From: Pseudophaeobacter profundi
GTDB lineage: Bacteria > Pseudomonadota > Alphaproteobacteria > Rhodobacterales > Rhodobacteraceae
NCBI RefSeq assembly: GCF_029697505.1
Contig: NZ_JARJEF010000011.1
Span: forward strand, 1 to 64,000
Direction: 5' to 3'
Length of the DNA: 64,000 bases
Part shown: piece by piece, positions 9,254 to 17,568 of the stretch
How the letters are laid out: every line of letters starts with the position of its first letter
How positions within the stretch are numbered: the first letter of the stretch is position 1
Position numbers and translations under genes: made by a program
Notes under the pieces: model-generated
The model's database searches: none
Told to the model about the DNA's origin: nothing
The model's input: the letters and a program-made list of their open reading frames with translations, nothing else

Positions 9254-9823
9254 ATGAAAATCGACCTGAACCAATCTGATCGTCTGATCCTGAAGGGAAC
9301 AACCCGTGTAATTGCGACTGTGTTGTGCATCGTCCTTCTGGTCATCATGGGGATCAGCCTCAGCGCTGCCGTTACCGGTTTTACCGCCGGCTGGGGCGTC
9401 GCTCTGGGGGTTGTTTTCATTGGTGGGGGTATTTTGTGGCTGGTCTATCACAAGACAGAAGTTGTGTTTGATCGCGCCGGGAATCTGCTGACACTGCGTA
9501 AAACCATGCTGCACGGAACCCGCGAAGAGACAATTGCACTTGAGAATGTCAAACAGGCTGATGTTGATCTCAAACGCAATGATCGCAGCAACAACAGGCT
9601 GCATGCCAGTTATACCTACAGGCTCTGTGTGGTCACAGGTTCTGAGCAAAATAGGCATCGCGTTCCGATCTCGCATGGATACACCACAAGCAAACGCCAT
9701 CTTTTGACCGCTCAGAATATCAATGACTGGCTGGGGGTCCCCGATGCGCCGATTGCGGTGGGGCCAAGCATGGCCGATGTGGCGGAAGTCATCAAAACTC
9801 TGGGTTTTGGCAAAGCCTCCTAA
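9254..9823 (+). CDS. Small membrane protein with PH-like soluble domain
   Basis: 189 residues from the ATG at 9254; an upstream in-frame start would include spacer-like sequence. Two adjacent membrane segments span about residues 18-40 and 45-65. They are followed by a beta-rich cytoplasmic-type domain (TEVVFDRAGNLLTLRKTMLH and later YRLCVVTG), similar in layout to bacterial PH-like membrane proteins. Family not identified with certainty. It begins the same-strand block of exported and membrane proteins that runs to 16207, with a 35-bp gap to the TMEM43 gene. Confidence 0.6.
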   Translation: MKIDLNQSDRLILKGTTRVIATVLCIVLLVIMGISLSAAVTGFTAGWGVALGVVFIGGGILWLVYHKTEVVFDRAGNLLTLRKTMLHGTREETIALENVKQADVDLKRNDRSNNRLHASYTYRLCVVTGSEQNRHRVPISHGYTTSKRHLLTAQNINDWLGVPDAPIAVGPSMADVAEVIKTLGFGKAS

Positions 9824-9858
9824 CCCGTTCCCCTCATGTTTCCACAAAGGTTTGAAAA

Positions 9859-11031
9859 GTGTCTCAATTCACTGAAACGACACAGGTCGGGTTTTTCGCA
9901 CGGCTGAAAAACGCCATCAAAGGTATCGGGCTCGGGATCAGCCTTGTCGGTATCGCCGTGTATTTTCTGTTTTGGAACGAAGGCAACGCCGTGCGGACCG
10001 CCCGCGCCCTGGCGGAAGGTGCCGGGCAGGTTGTGTCTGTCGACAGCGCAGCGCTGGATTCGTCACATGAGGGCCAGCTGGTCCACATAAACGGCCCGCT
10101 TACGCTTGCGGCGCCGCTGGCCGATGTGGCGTTGGGTGTGGTCGCTCCTGCACAGACCGTGCGTCTTGAACGCAAGGTGGAGCAATTTGCATGGATTGAG
10201 GACAAGCAAACCACGACGGACACAAAACTGGGCGGCTCGCAGGAAAAGACCACGCAATATACCTATCATCTGGATTGGACAGATGCGCCTGCAAGTGGGG
10301 CAGAGTTTCGGATCCCCGACGGGCATGTCAACCCGCCGATGCCAGTCTCATCGAAGGTTATCCGCCAGCCTGAGGGCGCGATCGGCGCCTTCACCGTCAA
10401 TGATGAGATTTCCGATCTTGGCGGTGCAACGCCGGTGCTGTTAAACGCCAAGCATGCGCAAGCGGTCGCGCGCGCCCTATCATTGGAGCAGCCAGCCAAG
10501 CTGGTCGCTGGGCGGATCGTTCTTGGTGCAGATGTCACGGCTCCGCAGCTTGGCGATATCCGGGTGAGCTATCAAGTCTCAACAATTGACGAGGCCAGCG
10601 CAGTTGGCGTGCAGCGTGGCGACACTTTGGTTCCCTACACGGCACAAAATGGGCGCAAGATTTACCTGGTCGAAGAGGGGCTGAGGACTGCAGAGGAAAT
10701 GTTCCAGACGGCAGTTGCCAGCAACACCTTCAAGACATGGATGTTGCGCATTGGCCTAATGGTGCTGTTGTTTCTCGGCTTCAAGGCGCTTTTCGGCGTG
10801 GTGGATGTCATCGCCAGCATTCTGCCCTTTCTGGGGTGGATCACCGCCTCTGTCACCTCGTTGATCAGTTTTGCCCTCACGCTGGTTGTTGGCGGCACAA
10901 CGATGGCGATTGCTTGGGTCTATTTCCGTCCGGTTCTGGCGCTGGTGATCATTTCTGTTGCTTTGGCCGGTGCCGCCGCCAGCGCCTACTGGCTGCGCAA
11001 GTCGGCACCGGCGGCGCCCCAAACCACTTGA
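9859..11031 (+). CDS. TMEM43-family membrane protein
   Basis: 390 residues from a GTG start at 9859. One N-terminal membrane segment (about 20-40) ends in the family-typical FWNEGNAVRTARALAEGAG. A large extracytoplasmic domain with VEQFAWIEDK follows, and then a C-terminal group of four hydrophobic segments (about 295-385). This is the architecture of the TMEM43 (LUMA) family, found in animals and many bacteria; the bacterial role is unknown. It lies between the small membrane protein and the exported Cys proteins, suggesting a membrane partner for them (inference). Confidence 0.85.
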   Translation: MSQFTETTQVGFFARLKNAIKGIGLGISLVGIAVYFLFWNEGNAVRTARALAEGAGQVVSVDSAALDSSHEGQLVHINGPLTLAAPLADVALGVVAPAQTVRLERKVEQFAWIEDKQTTTDTKLGGSQEKTTQYTYHLDWTDAPASGAEFRIPDGHVNPPMPVSSKVIRQPEGAIGAFTVNDEISDLGGATPVLLNAKHAQAVARALSLEQPAKLVAGRIVLGADVTAPQLGDIRVSYQVSTIDEASAVGVQRGDTLVPYTAQNGRKIYLVEEGLRTAEEMFQTAVASNTFKTWMLRIGLMVLLFLGFKALFGVVDVIASILPFLGWITASVTSLISFALTLVVGGTTMAIAWVYFRPVLALVIISVALAGAAASAYWLRKSAPAAPQTT

Positions 11032-11064
11032 GTCTTCAACATTTCCATTGGGATAGGACATGAA

Positions 11065-11532
11065 ATGAAAAAGCTTTATCTTTCGATTGCAATGATGTTC
11101 AGCGCAGGTGCGCTACAGGCCGGGCAGTTCTGCGAACTTGACGGTACTGAAATGTTCACATGCACGCTGAAAGGCGGCACGCGCGGTGTCGAGGTCTGCA
11201 ATGCGGTTTGGGCGAATGGCACAAAGGCCGCCTATGGATTCTTCAAATCCAATGGAACGGTGGAGAAAGAGATCCTGCAAGATATGGCGACCATCACCGC
11301 GACGCCCTGGAATGGCATGGGGAGTTTCATGAGCGACTCCGTGACCTTTGACGGTGGCGGTGGCTATGCCTACGAGGTCTGGTGGGGCAGCGAACGCGGG
11401 GCAGGTGCAACAGAGATGGGCGGTATCAACGTGCTTAAAAATGGCGCGCTGATTGCCGATATTCCCTGTGACGCTGGCAGCGTAAACAGCGACCTGTCCT
11501 CGCTCATCGAACTGATCGAAGCCGCACAATAA
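11065..11532 (+). CDS. Exported Cys-pattern protein 1 (155 aa)
   Basis: Signal peptide of about 19 residues (ends LQAG). The mature part opens with the pattern shared by this cluster: C, 8-10 residues, F.C, about 10 residues, V.VC (FCELDGTEMFTCTLKGG ... VEVC). A Trp/Gly-rich beta segment and a final Cys in DIPCDAG follow. There is no SH3-like tail, so this is the short version of the family. 33 bp separate it from the TMEM43 gene and 11 bp from the next gene. Function unknown. Confidence 0.75.
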   Translation: MKKLYLSIAMMFSAGALQAGQFCELDGTEMFTCTLKGGTRGVEVCNAVWANGTKAAYGFFKSNGTVEKEILQDMATITATPWNGMGSFMSDSVTFDGGGGYAYEVWWGSERGAGATEMGGINVLKNGALIADIPCDAGSVNSDLSSLIELIEAAQ

Positions 11533-11543
11533 GGGCTTTTCTC

Positions 11544-12362
11544 ATGTACTACTCCCCCCTATCCATAGCTGCCGTCTTTGCGGTAGCCTGTTGGACCAGC
11601 GAAGCCACGGCGCAATCGGTTTGTGGCGGCGAGGTTCTGTTCCAATGCGTGACAGACAGTGCGGATTTTCGCGAACAGATAACCGTTTGCGCACAGGACC
11701 GGAGCTATGTGCTGACACGTCATGCGCTGTCGTCAGGCGATATGCACTATGACACACCCTTGACCGCGGAGGCCAATACCACATGGTTTCGCTGGTCCGA
11801 GGGCGATCAGGTGCAGGTGGAAATCGGGTTTTGGAGCACGGACTTGGCAGAGCCCGTGACCCTGCATGTAGGCCTGCCATGGGATGACATGAATGAAACT
11901 GTTGCCGATACGGGCGACCACAACATGTGGCTGCAATCGCCCCACTGGCGCGCGCGCGTAGATCAAACCCTGTGCGCTTCTGGCACGGTTTACGCCGACC
12001 CCGAGGCGCTCTGGTCCGCGCAACACGCGCGCGGCCCAATTGGAGCGTTCTTTTCCCAAAATGAAATCATACCCCGCATTGACACGGTGGGGATGGCGCG
12101 GGTGTCTGACACAGAAGTCACCCCAGAAGGCCTGCCGGTCTATTCTTCTGCGCGCCCTGCGGCCGCGACTCCGATCTGGTGGATGCTGCAGCCGGGCGAG
12201 ACCGTCGATATTATTGATCGCGCAGATGATTTCGTCGCTGTTGCCATTCCAACAAACGGGCTGACGGACTGCTTCCTGCGTCCAGAAGACCTTGGCAAGC
12301 CCTACACCGGCCCCTGCGCCACAGGATGGGTCGATAGCGCCCACCTTCAGAGAACCCAATAA
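11544..12362 (+). CDS. Exported Cys-pattern protein 2 with SH3-like tail (272 aa)
   Basis: Signal peptide of about 23 residues (ends ATAQ). The mature protein starts with the cluster pattern SVCGGEVLFQC ... ITVC. The C-terminal 80 residues look like a bacterial SH3 domain: VYSSA, a hydrophobic turn LQPGETVDIID, DFVAVAIP, and the closing CATGWVDSAHL. SH3b domains commonly bind cell-wall or surface ligands. It is the third gene of the exported block, and both gaps around it are short. Confidence 0.75.
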   Translation: MYYSPLSIAAVFAVACWTSEATAQSVCGGEVLFQCVTDSADFREQITVCAQDRSYVLTRHALSSGDMHYDTPLTAEANTTWFRWSEGDQVQVEIGFWSTDLAEPVTLHVGLPWDDMNETVADTGDHNMWLQSPHWRARVDQTLCASGTVYADPEALWSAQHARGPIGAFFSQNEIIPRIDTVGMARVSDTEVTPEGLPVYSSARPAAATPIWWMLQPGETVDIIDRADDFVAVAIPTNGLTDCFLRPEDLGKPYTGPCATGWVDSAHLQRTQ

Positions 12363-12445
12363 GGCAGCGCGCCTGTGCCGATTTGCCAATATCCCCTTTG
12401 GCGCAAGCCATGGAAACGCACCACACCTGTCCAAGGAGGCGACAG

Positions 12446-12988
12446 ATGAGAACACTTATTCTAACTGCGGCACTGGTCTGCTCGGCTGGCACTGCAAGCG
12501 CCCTGTGCGAGGACGCGTGGTACTTGCGGAACATGGCCTTCGACAGAGCAGGCTATTGCTTTGGCTCAACTCTGGGTAAATCAGTTTTTGATGTAGCCTG
12601 TTCGACAAAATCCCCCACTCTCGATGATTGGGACCAGCGTATGGTGAGTACACACAAACAACTGGAAGCCAGTTATAACTGCAAGATCAATACCAAAGGT
12701 CGCAGCCTCGCCTCGTCATTGATCGGAAAGCTGGACGATGTCGACCTGTTGCCCACCCTTTCACAGTTTGAATCCTCCTGTGTTGGATACACCGGCGCCC
12801 CGGTCACCATGACCAGCGGCATTGGCATGCGCGACAGCTATCCGATCGGCACGATCGAGAGCGGCGATCGGGTGAATTTCCGTTTTGAGAGTTGGGAGGG
12901 TTTCGAGTTTGTCGAGACCGAGACAGCCGCAGGCTGGATCCCCGAGGGTTCGATCCCCCCCGATACATGTACGGCTTTTGCAGGATAA
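12446..12988 (+). CDS. Exported YARHG/DUF4453-type protein with SH3-like tail
   Basis: 180 residues from the ATG at 12446, chosen because AAGGAGG sits about 8 bp upstream. Signal peptide ends ASAL near residue 19. The mature start (CEDAWYLRNMAFDRAGYCFG, then FDVAC) resembles the DUF4453/YARHG domain: W-x-x-RN, D/Y, RAGYCFGS. The C-terminus has an SH3-like stretch (GMRDSYPIGTIESGDRVNF ... GWIPEG). It sits inside the array of Cys-pattern proteins but has a different N-terminal domain, so only the tail is shared. Confidence 0.7.
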   Translation: MRTLILTAALVCSAGTASALCEDAWYLRNMAFDRAGYCFGSTLGKSVFDVACSTKSPTLDDWDQRMVSTHKQLEASYNCKINTKGRSLASSLIGKLDDVDLLPTLSQFESSCVGYTGAPVTMTSGIGMRDSYPIGTIESGDRVNFRFESWEGFEFVETETAAGWIPEGSIPPDTCTAFAG

Positions 12989-12996
12989 ACAGTATC

Positions 12997-13413
12997 ATGC
13001 GTACTTTTCTTTTGTGTGTCTTGGCCTTGGCTCCAGCCCTTGGTCATGCAGACTGCCTGCCGGGTGAAACCCCCGCGCTGTCCTGCGCCCTGTCGGGCGG
13101 GGGGCATCTGTCGCTGTGCTGGAGCCCGCAGCAGGCCCGACTGGCCTATGACAAAAAGCCCGGCCTGCCTGCCGAAGTCAGTGTTCCCTTGGGGGATGTG
13201 ACGGGTCTGACGGCAACAGACTGGGCGTCATCCACGCTGCGCGGCCCTGGTTCCAGCTACGAGGTGTACCTCTCTGGTCAGGCGGGGGGCATGAACCAGA
13301 TCCAAGACAGCGGTGGATCTTCTTCATTTGCCTGCACATTCGGCACCGTGAACGGATCGCTTGCCGCGCTGAACGATGCGGCAATTTACGCCCCAACCTC
13401 AAAGGAGAATTAA
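12997..13413 (+). CDS. Exported Cys-pattern protein 3 (138 aa)
   Basis: Start taken at the ATG at 12997, which follows the previous stop by 8 bp and begins a clean signal peptide (ends GHAD). The mature part follows the cluster pattern DCLPGETPALSCALSGG ... LSLC. A Gly-rich beta region with SSYEVYLSG comes next, equivalent to YAYEVWWGS in protein 1, and then a final Cys (FACTFG). Like protein 1 it lacks the SH3-like tail, and the two are the closest pair by eye. Confidence 0.75.
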   Translation: MRTFLLCVLALAPALGHADCLPGETPALSCALSGGGHLSLCWSPQQARLAYDKKPGLPAEVSVPLGDVTGLTATDWASSTLRGPGSSYEVYLSGQAGGMNQIQDSGGSSSFACTFGTVNGSLAALNDAAIYAPTSKEN

Positions 13414-13415
13414 AC

Positions 13416-14324
13416 GTGCGATTGTTGCTGACAACATTCGGGATCAGTCTGCTGTTCTCTGCAGGGATGTCCCAGGCTTTTTGCGATGACATCCTGGCGA
13501 CAAAGGTGCTGTGTCTCACTGAGGAGGCGGATGAAATCAAGGTCTGCGCGAGTGAGCACCCCGAAACAGGAGCTTCTGTATTGGAACTCCATGTGACGCC
13601 GCAGATCTCGGATGGCCCGATCTACAAACTGGCAGCGGATATTCCCTTCGATATGACAACCGGCACCGGCGGGTTTCCCTGGGACATGCATGAATTTACC
13701 TTTGTGCATGAAGGCGGCAGGGCTGTGCTAAGTGTGAAAACGCCTATGGCTACGGATGACACCTCTGATGCGGAAATTTGGCTGGATCTGTTTGGGCGTG
13801 GGACCGCCCCTGATCGCAGTATTCAATGTATGCAGCCCGCGCTAAGTGCGGAAATCGCGGACATGCTAGCGTTGCGTAGGGTGTCAATGAATGCGATGCG
13901 GACTGGCCCCAGCGCCGATAGCGCAGCCTTTTATCAGCCCAACACACCCATCACCGGTGCTACGCCCTATGGCAGTTATGACTGTCGCGAGGTTGCTGGC
14001 GTTCTCAGCAACGAAGGCACCGAAAACGGGCAGATCGCGCTGTATGCGGCACCAACGGATGAGGCCGCGATCCTTGGCTATGCGTTCCCGACCGACCTCG
14101 GGTCCGCTTTTGAGTGTGCTTATGAGGACGGCTTTTCTGGCATCATCTGGATAGATCCCGATAAAGGCGACGGTGCCGGTGGCTATATGGCCCAACTGGA
14201 CTACGAGGCGCGTTTGGCAGCCTGCGCCCTGACGCCAGATGATTGGCCGGCAAACATGGCCTACTGGGGCAAATGTTCCAGCGCATGGGTGAAACAAGGC
14301 AACGTTGCAGGTTTTGGGGGCTAA
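13416..14324 (+). CDS. Exported Cys-pattern protein 4 with SH3-like tail (302 aa)
   Basis: GTG start at 13416, two bases after the previous stop, with AAAGGAGAA upstream inside the preceding gene. Signal peptide ends SQAF near residue 22. The mature start FCDDILATKVLCL ... IKVC follows the cluster pattern, and the C at SIQCM closes the N-terminal domain. The second half is SH3-like: IALYAAPTDEAAILGYAF, a Gly-rich insert, then KCSSAWVKQGN. It is the fifth exported protein in the row. Confidence 0.75.
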   Translation: MRLLLTTFGISLLFSAGMSQAFCDDILATKVLCLTEEADEIKVCASEHPETGASVLELHVTPQISDGPIYKLAADIPFDMTTGTGGFPWDMHEFTFVHEGGRAVLSVKTPMATDDTSDAEIWLDLFGRGTAPDRSIQCMQPALSAEIADMLALRRVSMNAMRTGPSADSAAFYQPNTPITGATPYGSYDCREVAGVLSNEGTENGQIALYAAPTDEAAILGYAFPTDLGSAFECAYEDGFSGIIWIDPDKGDGAGGYMAQLDYEARLAACALTPDDWPANMAYWGKCSSAWVKQGNVAGFGG

Positions 14325-14329
14325 CGCGG

Positions 14330-15373
14330 ATGAAACGCTTTCTATTGGCGGCTACTTTGGCCGTTTCTGCGGCTCCGGCATTTGCCGACTGCGGGGCCAA
14401 CGGAACTCGGATCTTTTATTGTGACACGGAGAACGCCTCCCGCGTGCAGGTCTGCCTCCAGGATGAGACCGTTCAGTTCCTCGCAGGGCCAGACCTGTCC
14501 AACCCGGTTTATGATCTGTCCATGCCCGTTCAGTTCATGCCCTATCTGTCGACCGGAATTTCGCAATCCGAGGACGACTTCAGCTACATCCGGTTTTACG
14601 AAGGAAAGCGGGTTTTCACCGTGGGTGTGGATCGTGATCTGGAGTTCGCCTCAGTGGCAATGGGGCTGGCGTATGACTTCCTGCCTGTAAACGAGGAGGC
14701 TTGCAATCCGGAGTCTATTGTCGATCACTTCCAAATGCTTGACCAATTCGCCCATACCACAGGCCGGGTCGCCCCGGTTGTGTCCGTTCCTGCCGTGTCA
14801 CCGGACTGTGGGCCAGTCCATGCGCTGCGGCCTGCGGAGTGGATGGAGGACAAGGACGTCAGCCCAATCCACCTGAGGCCTGAAGCGGTCACAACCGAGG
14901 TCATACCGGTTGATCAGAACGTGCGTGTCTGTGGAGCGCCGGTCGATGGGTGGCAGGGGGTACGGTTTGAGTCTTATGGGTTTGAATGCGACCTGAACGC
15001 ACCGGATGCAATCGGCGCTGTGTGTAGCTCTGGTTTCGTGCGCCTGTCGCAACTGCCGGAGATCTCTGAACAGGCGCCGCCCCCCTCCCGTCCACAAGCG
15101 CTTGCTTGTCAGGCCGGGGGCTTTCGGTTTGTAATGGTGCGCGCCGACGACGGGGCAGTCACAATCGAAAACGATCAGCTGCGCCTGACCCTGCCGCCGG
15201 GATCGGGGCCAGGTACCACCACCGATACCGGGTCAGAACAGGTCATGCGCTTGAACGACAAGTTGACCCTTTCGCTCTCTCACGAAACTCTCGATCTGAA
15301 TGTGTCCCACAGCGAGCAAGGCCAGCAATCCGGCATCTGCGTACCGGTTGATCTGAGCGAAATTTCAAAATGA
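14330..15373 (+). CDS. Exported Cys-pattern protein 5, three-part (347 aa)
   Basis: ATG at 14330, 5 bp after the previous stop, opening a signal peptide that ends AFAD near residue 20. The N-terminal domain DCGANGTRIFYC ... VQVC keeps the cluster pattern. An SH3-like domain follows (IHLRPEAVTTEVIPVDQNVRV ... VCSSGFVRLSQL in parts). There is then an extra 90-residue C-terminal domain with CQAGGFRFVMV and GICVPVD, which resembles a second, eroded copy of the N-terminal module. It is the longest member. A strong hairpin stands 13 bp after its stop. Confidence 0.72.
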   Translation: MKRFLLAATLAVSAAPAFADCGANGTRIFYCDTENASRVQVCLQDETVQFLAGPDLSNPVYDLSMPVQFMPYLSTGISQSEDDFSYIRFYEGKRVFTVGVDRDLEFASVAMGLAYDFLPVNEEACNPESIVDHFQMLDQFAHTTGRVAPVVSVPAVSPDCGPVHALRPAEWMEDKDVSPIHLRPEAVTTEVIPVDQNVRVCGAPVDGWQGVRFESYGFECDLNAPDAIGAVCSSGFVRLSQLPEISEQAPPPSRPQALACQAGGFRFVMVRADDGAVTIENDQLRLTLPPGSGPGTTTDTGSEQVMRLNDKLTLSLSHETLDLNVSHSEQGQQSGICVPVDLSEISK

Positions 15374-15386
15374 TTTGAGCCTTTCC

Positions 15387-15412
15387 CCTGCCATGGGGGA
15401 ACCCATGGCAGG
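15387..15412 (+). terminator. Hairpin after exported protein 5
   Basis: An 11-bp perfect stem (CCTGCCATGGG / CCCATGGCAGG) with a GGAA loop. The downstream side is only weakly T-rich, so it may be a pause or mRNA-stabilising stem rather than a full terminator. It separates the last Cys-pattern gene from the gene at 15446. Confidence 0.6.
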
Positions 15413-15445
15413 CCTTGCCTTTTCCATCCAGTTTTCAGGAATACC

Positions 15446-16207
15446 TTGATGATATTCAATCGAGCTCTTGCGGCAGCCGTCGCAGTGACCTTGTCATATG
15501 GCGCGGCCTCTGCCGCAGATCTGGCAGCCATCGGCAATGCAAATTTCACCCAGTCTGTCGGGCAAATCCGCGCAACTTTTGAGGCGCAGGGGTATCGCTG
15601 TGAACGCCTGGGCATCATGGATCCTGACGATGGTAGAATTGATGAAACGGGCTGCGCGCTTTGGAAGGACGAATTTTCCTTTCCCGACGCGGATACGCTT
15701 TCAATGTGGACCATGCGTTATCAGAAAGACCACGAGATGCTGATCGTCGTCTTTGGCGAGCAGCAAGGCGAGGATCGCGTGTTGATGATTGGCCAGGCCA
15801 CGTTTTTCGAAGATGCGACCATCGAGATGTCCTCCTCGGATTTTCTGCAGGATACGCTTTCTGTATTTTCCGAGGTCACTCCAACATTTGGCACCTTCGA
15901 TGCCTCTGAAGACACGTTAGATCTGTGCATTCTGATGACGAAAGAGGCCTCCGTGCTGCCCCCCGCAGAACTGCCGGTTTCCGCATTGGAAGAGAGCCAG
16001 AGTTTTCTTGGCTCCCAGATCAGCCCGGCAGCCATCCTCTGCGAACGCTGGATGAACCAAAAACGCGATGCAGTTGCAGAATTCGCCCAATCCGACGCCG
16101 GGCCGGCCTATGCGCGTAAGGTCCTATATTACGCTCAGGATGGAAAGGCGCAGCAATACATGGATTTGCTGTGGGACGTTCAGGCGGTCGTAGACTGGCA
16201 CCAGTAG
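15446..16207 (+). CDS. Exported hypothetical protein, 253 aa
   Basis: Signal peptide of about 24 residues (ends ASAAD); the ATG at 15446 or 15449 would serve. The mature protein has no SH3-like tail and lacks the F.C..VC pattern of the genes before it. It has scattered Cys (YRCERLG, ETGCALW, LDLCILM, AILCERW) that could form two disulfides. Family not recognised. It is the last gene of the block before the terminator at 16262. Confidence 0.65.
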   Translation: MMIFNRALAAAVAVTLSYGAASAADLAAIGNANFTQSVGQIRATFEAQGYRCERLGIMDPDDGRIDETGCALWKDEFSFPDADTLSMWTMRYQKDHEMLIVVFGEQQGEDRVLMIGQATFFEDATIEMSSSDFLQDTLSVFSEVTPTFGTFDASEDTLDLCILMTKEASVLPPAELPVSALEESQSFLGSQISPAAILCERWMNQKRDAVAEFAQSDAGPAYARKVLYYAQDGKAQQYMDLLWDVQAVVDWHQ

Positions 16208-16261
16208 CCCCTTCTGGCCGAAGAAAAATCGCCTTCATAGTGTCACATGCGGCAGCGTGTT

Positions 16262-16310
16262 GGGCATGAAAAGGGGCCGCTTGCCTCGGGTCTTTCATGC
16301 CCGTTTTTTT
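16262..16310 (+). terminator. Rho-independent terminator of the exported-protein block
   Basis: A 10-bp perfect stem (GGGCATGAAA / TTTCATGCCC) around a 21-nt loop is followed directly by G and seven T. It lies about 55 bp after the last exported gene and is the clearest intrinsic terminator in the window. Confidence 0.85.
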
Positions 16311-16512
16311 GAGGGCTGTTATGTGTGTCTATCCGGTTTTCCGTGTCGGCCGGCGCCTGGGTCATTTCTGCGGCGTGTCCAAATGAAGCGGTTACACCCA
16401 AAGGATGAACCGCTGATGTGGCGAAAAAATTCCCCTTAACATCATAGAAGTAATTGCTATTTCAATCTGCGAATTTAGGCGGCAACGCCGCAAGCAACCT
16501 GAAGATTGATCT

Positions 16513-17313
16513 ATGCATGCCCCCTTTGACTTGATTAACGATATTACCGAAGCGCAGACACTTGATGCAAAGCACCAGCTTTTTGCAGGCTTCATGGAAG
16601 CGGAATACGGCTATGTCGGTGTAAACTACGGTCTTTTCCTGGACACGCGGTCGCTGCACGCCATTCACAACAACCATGTCTCCAAACGGTCGGGCCTACC
16701 CGACGAATGGCGTGAAATCTATCAGCGAAACAACTACGCCTTGGATGACTTTGGTATGCGGATGGGGGCTCTCACACGTCAGCCCATCCTGCAATCCAGT
16801 TTTTACCGCCTGTTGGAAGAGGGTGAACTTCCTGGAAATTTTGCCCGTGTCGTTTGTGGGGTCCGCAACTTTGTGTCCTCCGGTGTGGTGCTTCCACTGT
16901 ACGCCAATGGGGTCAGAGGGATCGTAGGGCTTTTCGATCCCTCCGGGGACATCGTCAAACACGACGCCAGATTTAACCGGGACCGGTCCGTCATCCAGGC
17001 GCTGGCCAATCACCTGCACCTGTGCAGCGACTGGTCCGCCGAAGTGGTCATCCAAATGGGTCTGAGCGAGATGAACCTGCAGGTGTTGCGCCTGAAAGCG
17101 CAGGGGCTGCGCGTCAAGGAGATCCTGTATGAGATCCAGCGGGAAAACCCCAAAACCGTTGACAATCACATGCTGCGGGTTCGCAAGGCTCTGGGCACGC
17201 GCAACGACATGGAAACTGTTCAGCGCGCGGCAAAGCTTGGGCTGCTAAAAGAGGATGGTCTACATGCGCAGGAGGTAAACCCCCAGCTGTATGACGCGCT
17301 AAGGCTTCCGTAA
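16513..17313 (+). CDS. LuxR-family regulator with autoinducer-binding-like domain
   Basis: 266 residues. Residues about 10-170 match the autoinducer-binding layout, including the W..IY..NN....D core (WREIYQRNNYALDDF) and the GLF strand near 147. The C-terminal 65 residues are a GerE-type HTH (LSEMNLQVLRLKAQGLRVKE, then KTVDNHMLRVRKALG). The HTH is somewhat atypical, lacking the usual LT.RE start. No luxI-type synthase is in the window, so it is a solo or responds to a distant synthase. It directly follows the exported-protein block and could regulate it (inference). Confidence 0.85.
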   Translation: MHAPFDLINDITEAQTLDAKHQLFAGFMEAEYGYVGVNYGLFLDTRSLHAIHNNHVSKRSGLPDEWREIYQRNNYALDDFGMRMGALTRQPILQSSFYRLLEEGELPGNFARVVCGVRNFVSSGVVLPLYANGVRGIVGLFDPSGDIVKHDARFNRDRSVIQALANHLHLCSDWSAEVVIQMGLSEMNLQVLRLKAQGLRVKEILYEIQRENPKTVDNHMLRVRKALGTRNDMETVQRAAKLGLLKEDGLHAQEVNPQLYDALRLP

Positions 17314-17568
17314 AATCAGACTGGAACGCTGTCGATGGAAGGGATTTCGGATCACCTGAACTGATATGGGTTTGACCGAGTGTGCCGCGCCTTTATTGCA
17401 CAGCCATCATATCGTGAAAGACGCGTCAGAAACTTGGCGAACAACGGGTGTTTCGGTCTCGCGTCAGCCCATGAACAGGTTTCGTTGCTAAACAAACCAA
17501 TGTCAGCTTTCGTAGCGCCGCGTTTGCAGCTACGGGCCTGAGGATGAGTGCCCGGTATGGGCCGGCTG

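Noticed and set aside
9044-9847. 267-codon open frame on the minus strand
   Set aside because: It is antisense to the small membrane protein and runs into the inverted repeat. Its protein is His/Cys/Asn-rich without domains, while the plus strand gives membrane segments and a sensible fold.
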